DNA from: Glycomyces fuscus
GTDB lineage: Bacteria; Actinomycetota; Actinomycetes; Streptosporangiales; Streptosporangiaceae
NCBI GenBank assembly: GCA_002529455.1
Contig: NYMS01000044.1
Location: forward strand, 55,201 to 119,200
Length of the DNA stretch: 64,000 nucleotides
Direction: 5' to 3'
Every line of letters begins with the position of its first letter. The stretch's first letter is position 1. The notes under the pieces were generated by a model. It saw nothing but the letters and a program-made list of their open reading frames with translations. It ran no database searches and was not told where the DNA came from. A program made the position numbers and the translations under genes. Shown piece by piece: positions 20,129 through 27,514 of this stretch.

Positions 20129-21106
20129 ATGACCGAGGTGGCGGACGCGGCGGTACGGGTCCCCGATCCGCGGGGGGTGCGCGCGCTGGTCCGGCCGCCG
20201 CGCCTGCGGGAGGGCGGCCGGGTGCGCCTGGTGGCCCCGTGCAGCCCGGTTCCCGCGGAGCGGCTGGAGGCCGCGGTGGGAACGCTGCGCGGCTGGGGGC
20301 TGGAGGTGGAGCTGGCCCCGCACGTGCGCGAGCGCCACCCGCGGCTGCCCTACCTGGCCGGTGCGGACGCCACGCGGGCCGCCGACCTCCAGGAGGCCTG
20401 GTGCGACCCGGACGTGGACGCGGTGCTGTGCGTGCGCGGCGGTGACGGGGCGCACCGGACGGTGGACCTGCTGGACTTCGACGCGATGCGCCGGGCCGAG
20501 CCCAAGGCGCTGGTCGGGTTCAGCGACATCACGGCGCTGCACGAGGCGTTCGCGGTGGAGCTGAGCGTGGCCACGGTGCACGGGCCCGTGGTCGGCACGG
20601 GGTACTTCGTGGGCGACCCGGTGGCCCAGGAGGAGCTGCGGGCCACCCTGTTCGAACCCGAGCGGAGGACCGTGCTGACCTCGCCGGGCGCGCACGCGCT
20701 GGTGCCGGGGCGGGCCGAGGGGGTGACCTTCGGCGGGAACCTGAGCCTGCTCAACGACGGCCTGGCGACCCCGCACAGCCGCCTGTCGGCCTCCGGCGGC
20801 ATCCTGCTGCTGGAGGACATCGGCGAGGACGTGGCCCGGATCGACCGGATGCTCACGCACCTGCTGCGCACGGGGTGGGCGGCCGGGGTGGCCGGGGTGG
20901 CCCTGGGCACGTGGACGGACTGCCCGCCCGGTCCGGAGGTGGTCGCCGAGCTGATGCGCGACCGGCTGGAGCCGCTGGGGGTGCCGGTGCTGTGGGGGCT
21001 GGAGTTCGGGCACTGCGCGGCCCAGCTCACGATTCCGCTGGGGGTGCCCGCCCTGCTCGACGCGGACGGCGGCCGTCTGGAGCTGGCCGCCCCGGGCCTG
21101 GCCTAG
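20129..21106 (+). CDS. S66-family LD-carboxypeptidase
   Basis: A 325-residue serine peptidase of family S66 (LdcA/MccF type). The nucleophile elbow is GFSDITALHEAF, preceded by CVRGGDGAHR as in the family. The C-terminal EFGHCAAQLTIPLG supplies the catalytic His and LLLEDIGEDVARIDRML contains the Glu. LdcA removes the terminal D-Ala from murein tetrapeptides during recycling; MccF relatives inactivate microcin C. No self-immunity context is seen, so murein recycling is more likely. The ATG at 20129 with GGGAG upstream is preferred to the GTG at 20117. Confidence 0.9.
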   Translation: MTEVADAAVRVPDPRGVRALVRPPRLREGGRVRLVAPCSPVPAERLEAAVGTLRGWGLEVELAPHVRERHPRLPYLAGADATRAADLQEAWCDPDVDAVLCVRGGDGAHRTVDLLDFDAMRRAEPKALVGFSDITALHEAFAVELSVATVHGPVVGTGYFVGDPVAQEELRATLFEPERRTVLTSPGAHALVPGRAEGVTFGGNLSLLNDGLATPHSRLSASGGILLLEDIGEDVARIDRMLTHLLRTGWAAGVAGVALGTWTDCPPGPEVVAELMRDRLEPLGVPVLWGLEFGHCAAQLTIPLGVPALLDADGGRLELAAPGLA

Positions 21107-21253
21107 CCTCCCCCCGACCGCGGGGTGAGGCGCGGGGCCGGAGCCGCCCCCGCTTCGCCCCGCGCCGACGGCTCCCGAGGGCGGAGGCGTCCGGCCGGAG
21201 CACACGGAGGACCCCGGTCCCCGGCCGGGCGGCGGTCCGCCGCACCGCGCCCC

Positions 21254-21284
21254 TTGACCTCAACTTTGGTTGAGGAAACAGCAT
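21254..21284 (+). promoter_or_regulatory. SoxR/MerR-type promoter
   Basis: The 18-bp dyad CCTCAACTTTGGTTGAGG (21258-21275) has the arms and spacing of a SoxR box (CCTCAA-n6-TTGAGG). It lies between -35 TTGACC (21254-21259) and -10 CAGCAT (21279-21284). The spacer is 19 bp, the overlong length that MerR-family activators need. The -10 ends seven bases before the ATG at 21292, so the message is probably leaderless. Confidence 0.75.
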
Positions 21285-21291
21285 CCTGGCC

Positions 21292-21714
21292 ATGGACACC
21301 ACACACGGCGCAACGCTCCTGTTCCACAACACCATGCGGATCGCCGAGGGACACCTGGACGCCTTCGCGGAGGCCATCGGCGCGGCGGTCGCCTTCACCG
21401 AGAAGCACGCCCCCCAGCTGATGGTGGAGGTCTTCCTCGACGAGGAGGACATGCTCGCGCACAGCTTCCAGCTCTACCGGGACTCCGCCTCGGTCCTCAG
21501 GCACCGGGAACTGTCCGACTCCTACATCCGGGGTGTCATGGAGCACTGCTCGGTGGTGGGCTTCGAGGTGTACGGCGAGCCCGACCAGCGGGTGAGGGAG
21601 GGCATCACCGTGCCCGACCCCGGGTTCCCCGTGACGTTCCACCCGCGCGTGGCGGGCTTCACCCGGCCCCTGGCGACCGCCCGCCGGAGTGTGTTCGACG
21701 GGCACACGCCCTAG
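21292..21714 (+). CDS. Small protein under a SoxR-like box, possibly ABM/dimeric alpha-beta-barrel
   Basis: A 140-residue soluble protein that I do not recognise firmly. The N-terminal HNTMRIAEGHLDAFAEAIGA and the later FQLYRDSASVLRHRE suggest the beta-alpha-beta repeat of antibiotic-biosynthesis-monooxygenase or dimeric ferredoxin-like proteins. It has one Cys and several His; no signal peptide or membrane segment. The promoter is a MerR-family type matching the SoxR box. In Streptomyces, SoxR controls a small set of genes answering redox-active quinones and phenazines, including monooxygenase-like proteins. A role in detoxifying such compounds is an inference. The stop codon is part of the next gene's -10 box. 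Confidence 0.7.
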   Translation: MDTTHGATLLFHNTMRIAEGHLDAFAEAIGAAVAFTEKHAPQLMVEVFLDEEDMLAHSFQLYRDSASVLRHRELSDSYIRGVMEHCSVVGFEVYGEPDQRVREGITVPDPGFPVTFHPRVAGFTRPLATARRSVFDGHTP

Positions 21715-21717
21715 ACT
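21712..21717 (+). promoter_or_regulatory. -10 box overlapping a stop codon
   Basis: TAGACT includes the TAG stop of the preceding gene and stands six bases before the ATG at 21724, so the regulator gene has its own, probably leaderless, transcript. Confidence 0.5.
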
Positions 21718-21723
21718 CGTCGC

Positions 21724-22011
21724 ATGGTGCGTGAACCTCTGACCGCAGACCAGATCGAGCGCGGGCGCCTCCTGGGCGGCCTGCTCCGGCAGGCCCGCGC
21801 GGAGCGCACGATGGTCGACGTCGCACGCCAGGCCGGGATCTCGGTCGAGACCCTGCGCAAGATCGAGGGCGGGCGCATCCCCACCCCGGCCTTCTTCACG
21901 GTCGCGGCGGTCGCCGCCGCGCTCGGCCTGTCCCTGGACGACCTCCTGCGCCGGGTGGACGAGGCCGCGGCCGCGGCACCGGGCCCCGCGACCGCCTCCC
22001 TGGCCGTCTGA
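21724..22011 (+). CDS. XRE-family (Cro/CI-type HTH) regulator
   Basis: A 95-residue protein that is mostly one helix-turn-helix_3 domain: GRLLGGLLRQARAERTMVDV, then ARQAGISVETLRKIEGGRIP and FFTVAAVAAALGLSLDDLLR. The Ala-rich tail is probably disordered. No ligand-binding domain is present, so it may act as a small repressor or a partner of another protein. It has a leaderless promoter within the end of the preceding gene. There is no toxin gene beside it, so an antitoxin role is unsupported. Confidence 0.85.
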   Translation: MVREPLTADQIERGRLLGGLLRQARAERTMVDVARQAGISVETLRKIEGGRIPTPAFFTVAAVAAALGLSLDDLLRRVDEAAAAAPGPATASLAV

Positions 22012-22126
22012 CCTCCCGCCCGCCCCCTAACGTGGGTCGTGTACCCGCGGACCCGGGTCCGTGCGCGCCGCCCTCCGGCGGCGGGCGCGGGCCGGACCGC
22101 GTCAGCGAGGACCACAGGGGGAACAC

Positions 22127-24097
22127 ATGACCGAACAGGCACTGAGGTTGGACGAGGCCGAACTGCGCGGCCTCCTCGACGGCCGCTGGGCCCACGTGCG
22201 CGAGCACATGCGCGACGCCCTGCGGGGAGACCTGTACGCCCCCGTGTACGGACTGTCGGTGGAGGAGCACCGCGCCCGCACGCTCGCCCAGATCAAGGCC
22301 CTGGCCAAGACCGACCTGCCCGCCTACGGCTTCCCCTCCTCGGTGGGCGGGCGCGACGACGTCGGCGCGTCCGTGGTCGGCTTCGAGATGCTGGTCAACG
22401 ACCTGTCGCTCATGGTGAAGATGGGCGTGCAGTGGGGGCTGTTCGGCGGGGCGATCAGCGCCCTGGGCACCGAGGCCCACCACGCCGAGTACCTGCCCGG
22501 CACCATGTCCATGGAGCTGCCCGGCTGCTTCGCGATGACCGAGACCGGCCACGGCTCGGACGTGCAGAGCCTGCGCACCACGGCCGTCTACGACCCCGCC
22601 ACCGAGGAGTTCGTGGTCCACACCCCCGACGAGGGGGCGCGCAAGGACTACATCGGCAACGCGGCCCGCGACGGCCGCCTGGCGGTGGTCTTCGCCCAGC
22701 TGAGCACCGGCGGCGAGGAGCACGGCGTGCACGCCCTGGTGGTCCCCATCCGGGACGGGCGGGGCCGGCCGATGCCGGGCGTGCGCATCGGGGACTGCGG
22801 GCCCAAGGCCGGGCTCAACGGCGTGGACAACGGCCGGCTGGAGTTCGACCACGTGCGGGTGCCGCGCACCAACCTGCTCAACCGGTACGGGGACGTGGCC
22901 GCCGACGGCACCTACTCCAGCCCCATCGAGAGCAAGGGCCGGCGCTTCTTCACCATGCTCGGAACGCTGGTCCGGGGCCGGATCAGCGTGGCGGGCGGCG
23001 CGGGGAGCGCCGCCAAGGCCGCGCTGACCATCGCGGTGCGCTACGGCGACACCCGCCGCCAGTTCACCCGGCCCGGCGGCGAGGGGCGGCCCGAGCGCGA
23101 GGTGCGCGTCCTGGACTACCTGGCGCACCAGCGCAAGCTGCTGCCCGCCCTGGCCCGCACCTACGCGCTGCACTTCGCGCAGGAGGAGCTGGTCACCCGG
23201 CTGCACGAGCTGTCCCGCTCCCCCGGGCACGACGAGCACGCCCAGCGCGAGCTGGAGTCGCGGGCGGCCGGGCTCAAGGCGGTGGCCACCTGGCACGCCA
23301 GCCAGGCCATCCAGACCTGCCGCGAGGCGTGCGGCGGCGCCGGGTACCTGTCGGAGAACCGCATCCCGCAGCTCAAGGCCGACTCCGACATCTTCACCAC
23401 GTTCGAGGGTGACAACACGGTCCTGCTCCAACAGCTCACCAAGGGCCTGCTGACCAACTTCAAGGACTCGTTCGGCGACATGGACCAGATGGCGCTGGCC
23501 CGGTTCATGGCGGGCAAGGTCTTCGAGACGGTCATCGAGCGCACCGCCGCGATTCCGCTGATCGAACGGCTCGTCGCCTCCGCCCCCGGGCGCGGCGAGG
23601 AGGCCAGCCTGTACAACCGGGGGTGGCAGCTGGAGCTGCTGGAGGACCGCGAGAAGCACGTCGTCGAGGGTCTGGCCGCGCGGCTGCGCAGGTCCGGCAG
23701 GAACGGCGACGACGCCTTCGAGGTGTTCAACCGCGCCCAGGACCACGTGCTCACCGCGGGCCGCGCGCACATGGACCGGGTGGTGCTGGAGGCGTTCGTG
23801 GCGGGGATCGACCGCTGCGGGGACACCTCGACCGCCAAGCTGCTCAACCGGCTGTGCGACCTGTACGTGATGTCGGTGATCGAGGAGAACCGCGCGTGGT
23901 TCCTGGAGCACGAGCGCCTCTCCACCTCCCGGGCCAAGGCGGTCACCCAGGCGGTGAACGACCTGTGCCGGGGCCTGCGCCCCTACGCCGTGCAGCTGGT
24001 GAACGGGTTCGGCCTGCGCGACGAGTGGCTGGCGGCGCCGATCGCGCTGGGCTCCGAGCACGCCCGCCAGGGCGACCCGGTCCCCGGGCGCGACTGA
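22127..24097 (+). CDS. Acyl-CoA dehydrogenase/oxidase family protein (ACOX-like)
   Basis: A 656-residue flavoprotein, longer than typical acyl-CoA dehydrogenases (about 380) and the size of acyl-CoA oxidases. The N-terminal half has the ACAD fold: CFAMTETGHGSDVQSLRTTA for FAD/acyl contact, GPKAGLNGVDNGRLEFDHV, and QTCREACGGAGYLSENRIP, then FTTFEGDNTVLLQQL. The C-terminal 200 residues form the extra ACOX helical domain. In this family the first step of beta-oxidation passes electrons to oxygen, although dehydrogenase activity cannot be excluded. The ATG at 22127 follows AGGGGGA. It is monocistronic, ending at a large hairpin. Confidence 0.9.
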   Translation: MTEQALRLDEAELRGLLDGRWAHVREHMRDALRGDLYAPVYGLSVEEHRARTLAQIKALAKTDLPAYGFPSSVGGRDDVGASVVGFEMLVNDLSLMVKMGVQWGLFGGAISALGTEAHHAEYLPGTMSMELPGCFAMTETGHGSDVQSLRTTAVYDPATEEFVVHTPDEGARKDYIGNAARDGRLAVVFAQLSTGGEEHGVHALVVPIRDGRGRPMPGVRIGDCGPKAGLNGVDNGRLEFDHVRVPRTNLLNRYGDVAADGTYSSPIESKGRRFFTMLGTLVRGRISVAGGAGSAAKAALTIAVRYGDTRRQFTRPGGEGRPEREVRVLDYLAHQRKLLPALARTYALHFAQEELVTRLHELSRSPGHDEHAQRELESRAAGLKAVATWHASQAIQTCREACGGAGYLSENRIPQLKADSDIFTTFEGDNTVLLQQLTKGLLTNFKDSFGDMDQMALARFMAGKVFETVIERTAAIPLIERLVASAPGRGEEASLYNRGWQLELLEDREKHVVEGLAARLRRSGRNGDDAFEVFNRAQDHVLTAGRAHMDRVVLEAFVAGIDRCGDTSTAKLLNRLCDLYVMSVIEENRAWFLEHERLSTSRAKAVTQAVNDLCRGLRPYAVQLVNGFGLRDEWLAAPIALGSEHARQGDPVPGRD

Positions 24098-24106
24098 CCC
24101 CGCCGC

Positions 24107-24156
24107 GCTCCGCGCCGTCTCCCGTGCCCGGGCGGGTACGGGGGGCGGCGCGGAGC
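24107..24156 (+). terminator. Terminator after the acyl-CoA oxidase
   Basis: 11-bp arms GCTCCGCGCCG/CGGCGCGGAGC with an inner CCCGT/ACGGG stem start 9 bp after the stop codon. Confidence 0.6.
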
Positions 24157-24184
24157 GGCGGGCGGCGGGAAACGCGGGAGATAG

Positions 24185-24204
24185 ACTAGTCAAAGTTGAA
24201 TAGT
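24185..24204 (+). promoter_or_regulatory. PadR operator, site 1 (autoregulatory)
   Basis: ACTA-n-TCAA-AG-TTGA-n-TAGT, a 20-bp dyad overlapping a TAGACT -10 (24182-24187) ahead of the PadR gene. Two related sites lie before the VOC gene at 25.76 and 25.80 kb. Confidence 0.65.
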
Positions 24205-24235
24205 AAAGACCGCGCGGATGAGATGAGGGGTGGGG

Positions 24236-24856
24236 ATGTCGGCCATCCGGCTGCTGGTCCTGGGGGCGGTCCGCCTGCGCGGGCGGGCGCACGGCTACCA
24301 GGTGCGGGGCGACCTGGAGTTCTGGGGCGCGCACGAGTGGTCCAACGCCAAACCGGGGTCGATCTACCACGCGCTCAAGCAGATGGCCCGGCAGGGGCTG
24401 CTGCGCGCCCACGAGATCGCGCCGTCCACCGCCGGGGGGCCTCCCCGGACCGAGTACGAGATCACGGGAGAGGGCGACCGGGAGTACTTCGCCCTGCTGC
24501 GCCGGGCGGTGTCCTCGTACAACGAGCGCCTGGATGTGCTCTCGGCCGGCCTGGGCTTCATCGTCGACCTGCCCCGGCGGGAGGCGGTCGACCTGCTCAG
24601 GCGGCGGGCCGAGGGGCTGGAGGAGTGGCGCGGGGGCGTGGTCGCGCATTACGCCCCGGAGGAGGGGCCCGGCCAGATGGGCCACATCGGCGAGATCATG
24701 GACATGTGGGTGCACTCCGCGGAGTCGGACGCGGCGTGGACGCGCGCGCTGATCCGGCGGATCGAGGGCGGCGCCTACTCCTTCGCCGGCGAGGGGGGCC
24801 GCCCCTACGAGGGCGTCCTCACCGGCGAGGAGCCGGGAACCGACCCCTCCGGCTGA
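24236..24856 (+). CDS. PadR-family transcriptional regulator
   Basis: A 206-residue PadR regulator. The N-terminal winged helix reads IRLLVLGAVRLRGRAHGYQV, then NAKPGSIYHALKQMARQGLL and the wing RTEYEITGEGDREYF. A helical C-terminal (Vir-type) domain completes it. The ATG at 24236 has AGGGG upstream; a GTG six bases earlier is an alternative. A perfect-armed TCAA/TTGA dyad lies in its promoter, and the same motif occurs twice before the convergent VOC gene 70 bp beyond its end. This pairing suggests it represses itself and that gene. The inducer is unknown. Confidence 0.9.
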   Translation: MSAIRLLVLGAVRLRGRAHGYQVRGDLEFWGAHEWSNAKPGSIYHALKQMARQGLLRAHEIAPSTAGGPPRTEYEITGEGDREYFALLRRAVSSYNERLDVLSAGLGFIVDLPRREAVDLLRRRAEGLEEWRGGVVAHYAPEEGPGQMGHIGEIMDMWVHSAESDAAWTRALIRRIEGGAYSFAGEGGRPYEGVLTGEEPGTDPSG

Positions 24857-24925
24857 GGGGTCCGACCCGGCCGCACGCAGGAGGCGGTCACGGCCGCGCG
24901 TCCCGCCGGGCCCCGGGGCGGCCCC

Positions 24926-25744
24926 TCAGCCCCCGTCCGCCTGCGCGGCTCCCCCTCCGAGCCAGCGCCGCAGCTCGGAGGCGTTGCGCAGCTCTCCCTC
25001 GACCCTGCCCCTCTCACGGCTGGTGAGGGCCGTCCGGCCCAGCTGCGCCCGCCACTCCTCGACGCCCTCCTCCTCCCCGAGGGAGACCGCGAGCTCGATC
25101 AGCATGGCCAGCGCCAGCGCCCGGTCGGCGGCGGGGGCCGTGTCGCCGTGCCTGCGCAGCCCGGAGCGGATCCGCCGGAAGGCGGCGCGGTCGTCGGTCT
25201 TGAAGTCGCGCAGGATCCGGGCGCCGTCCAGGACGCGGGCGAGCCCGTCGAGCTCTCCCGAGCCGCCGTACTCCAGCTTCTCCGGCTCGTCGCGCTGGAT
25301 GAAGATGAGCGAGTTCCCCGAGGGGTCCATGAGCGTGAAGCGGCTGGCGCCCGGCCGGTGGCGCGTGATGCGCGGCAGCCCCTTCGCCAGGACCCTGCCG
25401 TAGGCCCGGCGCATGGCCCGCGTGAGGGCGTCGTGGTAGGGCGCGACCGCGTCGACCATGACCAGGCAGCCCCCGCTGTTCTCCAGGTCCGGGTCCAGGC
25501 CCTTCGAGGCGCGGCCGTAGTGCAGGTCGAAGCCGCTCCAGTGGAACGCCAGGTAGAGGTAGGGCCTGGTCTGCTCGTGGGTGACCTCGAAGCCGAGCGC
25601 CCGGTAGAACTCCAGGGTGGCCTCGGCCGAGACGCACGGCAGCACCGGGACGGTCGTCTCGTTGGCCCGTACCGCGGCCGCCTCCCGCCGCCCCGGGTCC
25701 CCGCCCGTACCGGCGCCCGCACGCGCGGTGTCCGTTCCGGCCAC
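24926..25744 (-). CDS. VOC (glyoxalase/bleomycin-resistance fold) protein
   Basis: A 272-residue protein. Residues of about 30-140 form a VOC domain: VPVLPCVSAEATLEFYRALG, VTHEQTRPYLYLAFHWSGFD and RFTLMDPSGNSLIFIQRDEP. This fold binds metals or drugs and occurs in glyoxalases, dioxygenases and bleomycin-binding proteins. The C-terminal 110 residues form an all-helical domain without a recognised family. The second of two GTG codons (25744) is chosen because GGGAGGT sits five bases before it. The promoter carries two TCAA/TTGA operators shared with the PadR gene, so PadR control is likely. A drug- or electrophile-sensing role is an inference. Confidence 0.85.
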   Translation of the reverse strand: MAGTDTARAGAGTGGDPGRREAAAVRANETTVPVLPCVSAEATLEFYRALGFEVTHEQTRPYLYLAFHWSGFDLHYGRASKGLDPDLENSGGCLVMVDAVAPYHDALTRAMRRAYGRVLAKGLPRITRHRPGASRFTLMDPSGNSLIFIQRDEPEKLEYGGSGELDGLARVLDGARILRDFKTDDRAAFRRIRSGLRRHGDTAPAADRALALAMLIELAVSLGEEEGVEEWRAQLGRTALTSRERGRVEGELRNASELRRWLGGGAAQADGG

Positions 25745-25755
25745 GCGCACCTCCC

Positions 25756-25822
25756 ATTAGTCAAGTTTGATTACTTTGGGAAGGGTAGCCCGCTCCGCAC
25801 GCACTGGTCAAACTTGACTACG
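25756..25822 (-). promoter_or_regulatory. VOC gene promoter with PadR operator sites 2 and 3
   Basis: On the minus strand, TTGACC (25811-25806) and TACCCT (25787-25782) have an 18-bp spacer. Site 3 (25803-25822; GGTCAAACTTGACTA) covers the -35. Site 2 (25756-25775; TTAGTCAAGTTTGATTA) lies between the transcription start and the ribosome site. Their centres are 47 bp apart. Both match site 1 at 24185. Confidence 0.65.
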
Positions 25823-25935
25823 ACGCCGGGGCTCCGGGGCTCCGGGGGCGCACGCGACGGGACTCCGGGCCCGTGGGCGCACCGCGTCCCGCGAACCGGT
25901 CCCGCCGCGGGTCTTTCCCCGGCAGGACGACCCCT

Positions 25936-25960
25936 CTAACATGAGGCAAATTCATGTTAG
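25936..25960 (+). promoter_or_regulatory. Operator-like inverted repeat before the broken MFS gene
   Basis: Perfect 9-bp arms CTAACATGA and TCATGTTAG are separated by 7 nt. The right arm overlaps the likely -10 (TTAGGT) of the MFS remnant. It looks like a repressor site that has survived decay of the genes it served. Confidence 0.55.
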
Positions 25961-25971
25961 GTAGCTCACGC

Positions 25972-26268
25972 GTGCGCACACCCCCCGCACAGCCCTCCCC
26001 CTCCTCCGCCCCCGCTCCGCGGACGCCCGTGGCGCTCGCCGAACCCACCCGGCCCGTGCGCCGCCTGTGGGTGGCCGGGATCAGCCTGGCCAACCTCGGC
26101 ATGTGGATGGCCTTCTTCGGTCCGCTCCAGGTCCTGCTGCCCGAGCAGGTCGGACTGCTCGCCCCCGGTTCCAAGGAGACCGCCCTGGCCTGGGTGACCG
26201 GGGCGGGCGCGGCCTGCTCCACCCTGGGCACCCCGCTGGCCGGGGCCCTGTCCGACCGGACCACCGGC
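25972..26268 (+). pseudogene. MFS sugar transporter, 5' remnant
   Basis: About 99 residues remain of a transporter that is normally about 420 long. They include a Pro/Ala-rich N-terminus, the first helix ISLANLGMWMAFFGPLQVLL, and a second helix ending GTPLAGALSDRTTG, the start of MFS motif A. After SDRTTG the homology stops abruptly and the frame runs into unrelated sequence with a stop about 115 bases on. The GTG at 25972 is the likely start; an ATG at 25954 is also in frame. Together with the GH1 remnant at 27.0 kb, this is the front end of a disrupted transporter-glucosidase operon. Confidence 0.75.
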
Positions 26269-26430
26269 GCCGCGTTCGTCTACGACACCCTGCACAACCG
26301 ATGGCTCGCCGATTCCGCGCCAACCGGCTCCTACCCGGACCCGTCGGCGTCACGAAGGTCCCCGGCATGGGTGAGGGCGGCCTAAAGATAGTCGTGGGCG
26401 ACGCGGCTGGCCTTGGAGCCAACTACTACA
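26269..26430. other. Unidentified insert sequence
   Basis: 162 bp between the MFS remnant and the IS605-type end. It is less GC-rich, with TAAAGATAG and AACTACTACAA. No gene or homology is recognised. Its last 20 bases would be the guide segment if the adjoining fragment makes an omega-RNA on the minus strand. Confidence 0.4.
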
Positions 26431-26728
26431 ACCGTTCCTGAACAGTGATCAGAAATGATCCGGGGGATCACGCTGGCACTGCACCCCATCCCGAACGGTT
26501 TTGGATGGGCTGGGTCACCGCGTTCCTGCCGCGTCCGGCGCTCACGAATCTCGTCCGTGGTCCAGGCCCGCGAGGGCGGTTTCCCTCACGCCCGGGACCA
26601 TCCGGTGCGGCCTGGGCGCTCCGATGCCCCACACCATCACTCCGGTGGTGTGGGGGCGGTGCCGTCCGCCGCCGGACCGAGTGGCCCTGGGCGCGCCGCC
26701 CGACCGCGATGCTCGCAGCATCGTGCCG
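26431..26728 (-). mobile_element. IS200/IS605-type remnant: tnpB 3' end plus right end, copy 1
   Basis: 298 bp that is about 85% identical, by eye, to 63545-63840. Read on the minus strand it opens exactly at a RuvC-III-like segment RHDAASIAVGRR, continues as RRRTAPPPHHRSDGVGH and ends ...NRSGWGAVPA-stop near 26468, followed by about 37 bp to the element tip at CCGTTCCTGAACAG. A hairpin TGATCC-GGG-GGATCA (26456-26470) and a 12-bp stem (26628-26656) match structures in copy 2. The rest of tnpB is gone. In this family the 3' end of tnpB and the right end encode the omega-RNA scaffold, so this piece could still specify one. Confidence 0.65.
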
Positions 26729-27026
26729 CCCGGTCGGCACGGGGACCAAGAACGGGTCGGCGATCGGACGCAACCGCTGCGTGCTGGCCTGTGACACTCC
26801 TACCCCTCCTTTCGTCTCCACCGGTTTCGTCGCTGTGTTCGAGATGACCGTAGCCAGAATCGGAGGTGCTTGTCCGGAGAATCAGCGAACTTGTCGAACA
26901 GAGTTTCCTGGGCGAGCCATGCACAGGAGTGAGGGCACACAACCACGCACCGCCCTCCGACAGCAGCACAGGATCACTCCTGGGACCTCGTGTGCGTTTG
27001 AGTGGCCTCCCGAGCCAACAGCTGAC
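26729..27026. other. Unidentified sequence between the element remnant and GH1
   Basis: 298 bp with no homology that I recognise and lower GC than the neighbours (for example TTGTCCGGAGAATCAGCG). It may be further insertion debris. No ORF is credible. Confidence 0.35.
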
Positions 27027-27500
27027 AACCCCACCGTGGCCACCGCGCCCGACGGGGCGTCGGGCCTGCCGTTCGGGTTCGGGGAGGTGGCCGGGGCGCC
27101 GGTGACGGCGTTCGGGTGGCCGGTGGTGCCCAAGGGGCTGGGCCGGATGATCGACCTGCTGCGCGAGCGCCACGGGGACGCGCTGCCGCCCCTGTACGTC
27201 ACCGAGAACGGCTGCTCCTACGAGGACCGGGTCTCCCCCGGCGGCCGGATCAGCGACCCCGAGCGGATCGCCTACCTGGAGGGGCACGTGGCCGCCGTGG
27301 AGGCCGCGCGGGAGCGGGGCGCGGACGTGCGCGGGTACTTCGTGTGGACGCTCACCGACAACTTCGAGTGGGCCGAGGGCTACCACCAGCGCTTCGGGCT
27401 GGTGCACGTGGACCACGCCACCCAGGCGCGCACCCCCAAGGACTCCTTCGCCTGGTACCGGGACCTCGTCGCCGCCAGGACCGCACCGCCCGGCGCGTGA
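27027..27500 (+). pseudogene. GH1 beta-glucosidase, 3' remnant
   Basis: About 157 residues of the C-terminal part of a glycoside hydrolase family 1 enzyme, which is normally about 450-480 long. The catalytic nucleophile motif YVTENGCSYED is intact. So are AFGWPVVPKGLGRMIDLLRE, the substrate-binding FVWTLTDNFEWAEGY and FGLVHVDHATQARTPKDSF. The N-terminal two thirds, including the acid/base Glu of the NEP motif, are missing, so it cannot be active alone. No start codon with a ribosome site precedes it. It was probably the gene after the MFS transporter before the region was rearranged. Confidence 0.8.
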
Positions 27501-27514
27501 GGGCGGGGCGGCGC

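Noticed and set aside
21724..22011. XRE protein as antitoxin of a toxin-antitoxin pair
   Set aside because: No toxin-like gene is adjacent; the neighbours are a SoxR-box gene and an acyl-CoA oxidase with their own signals.
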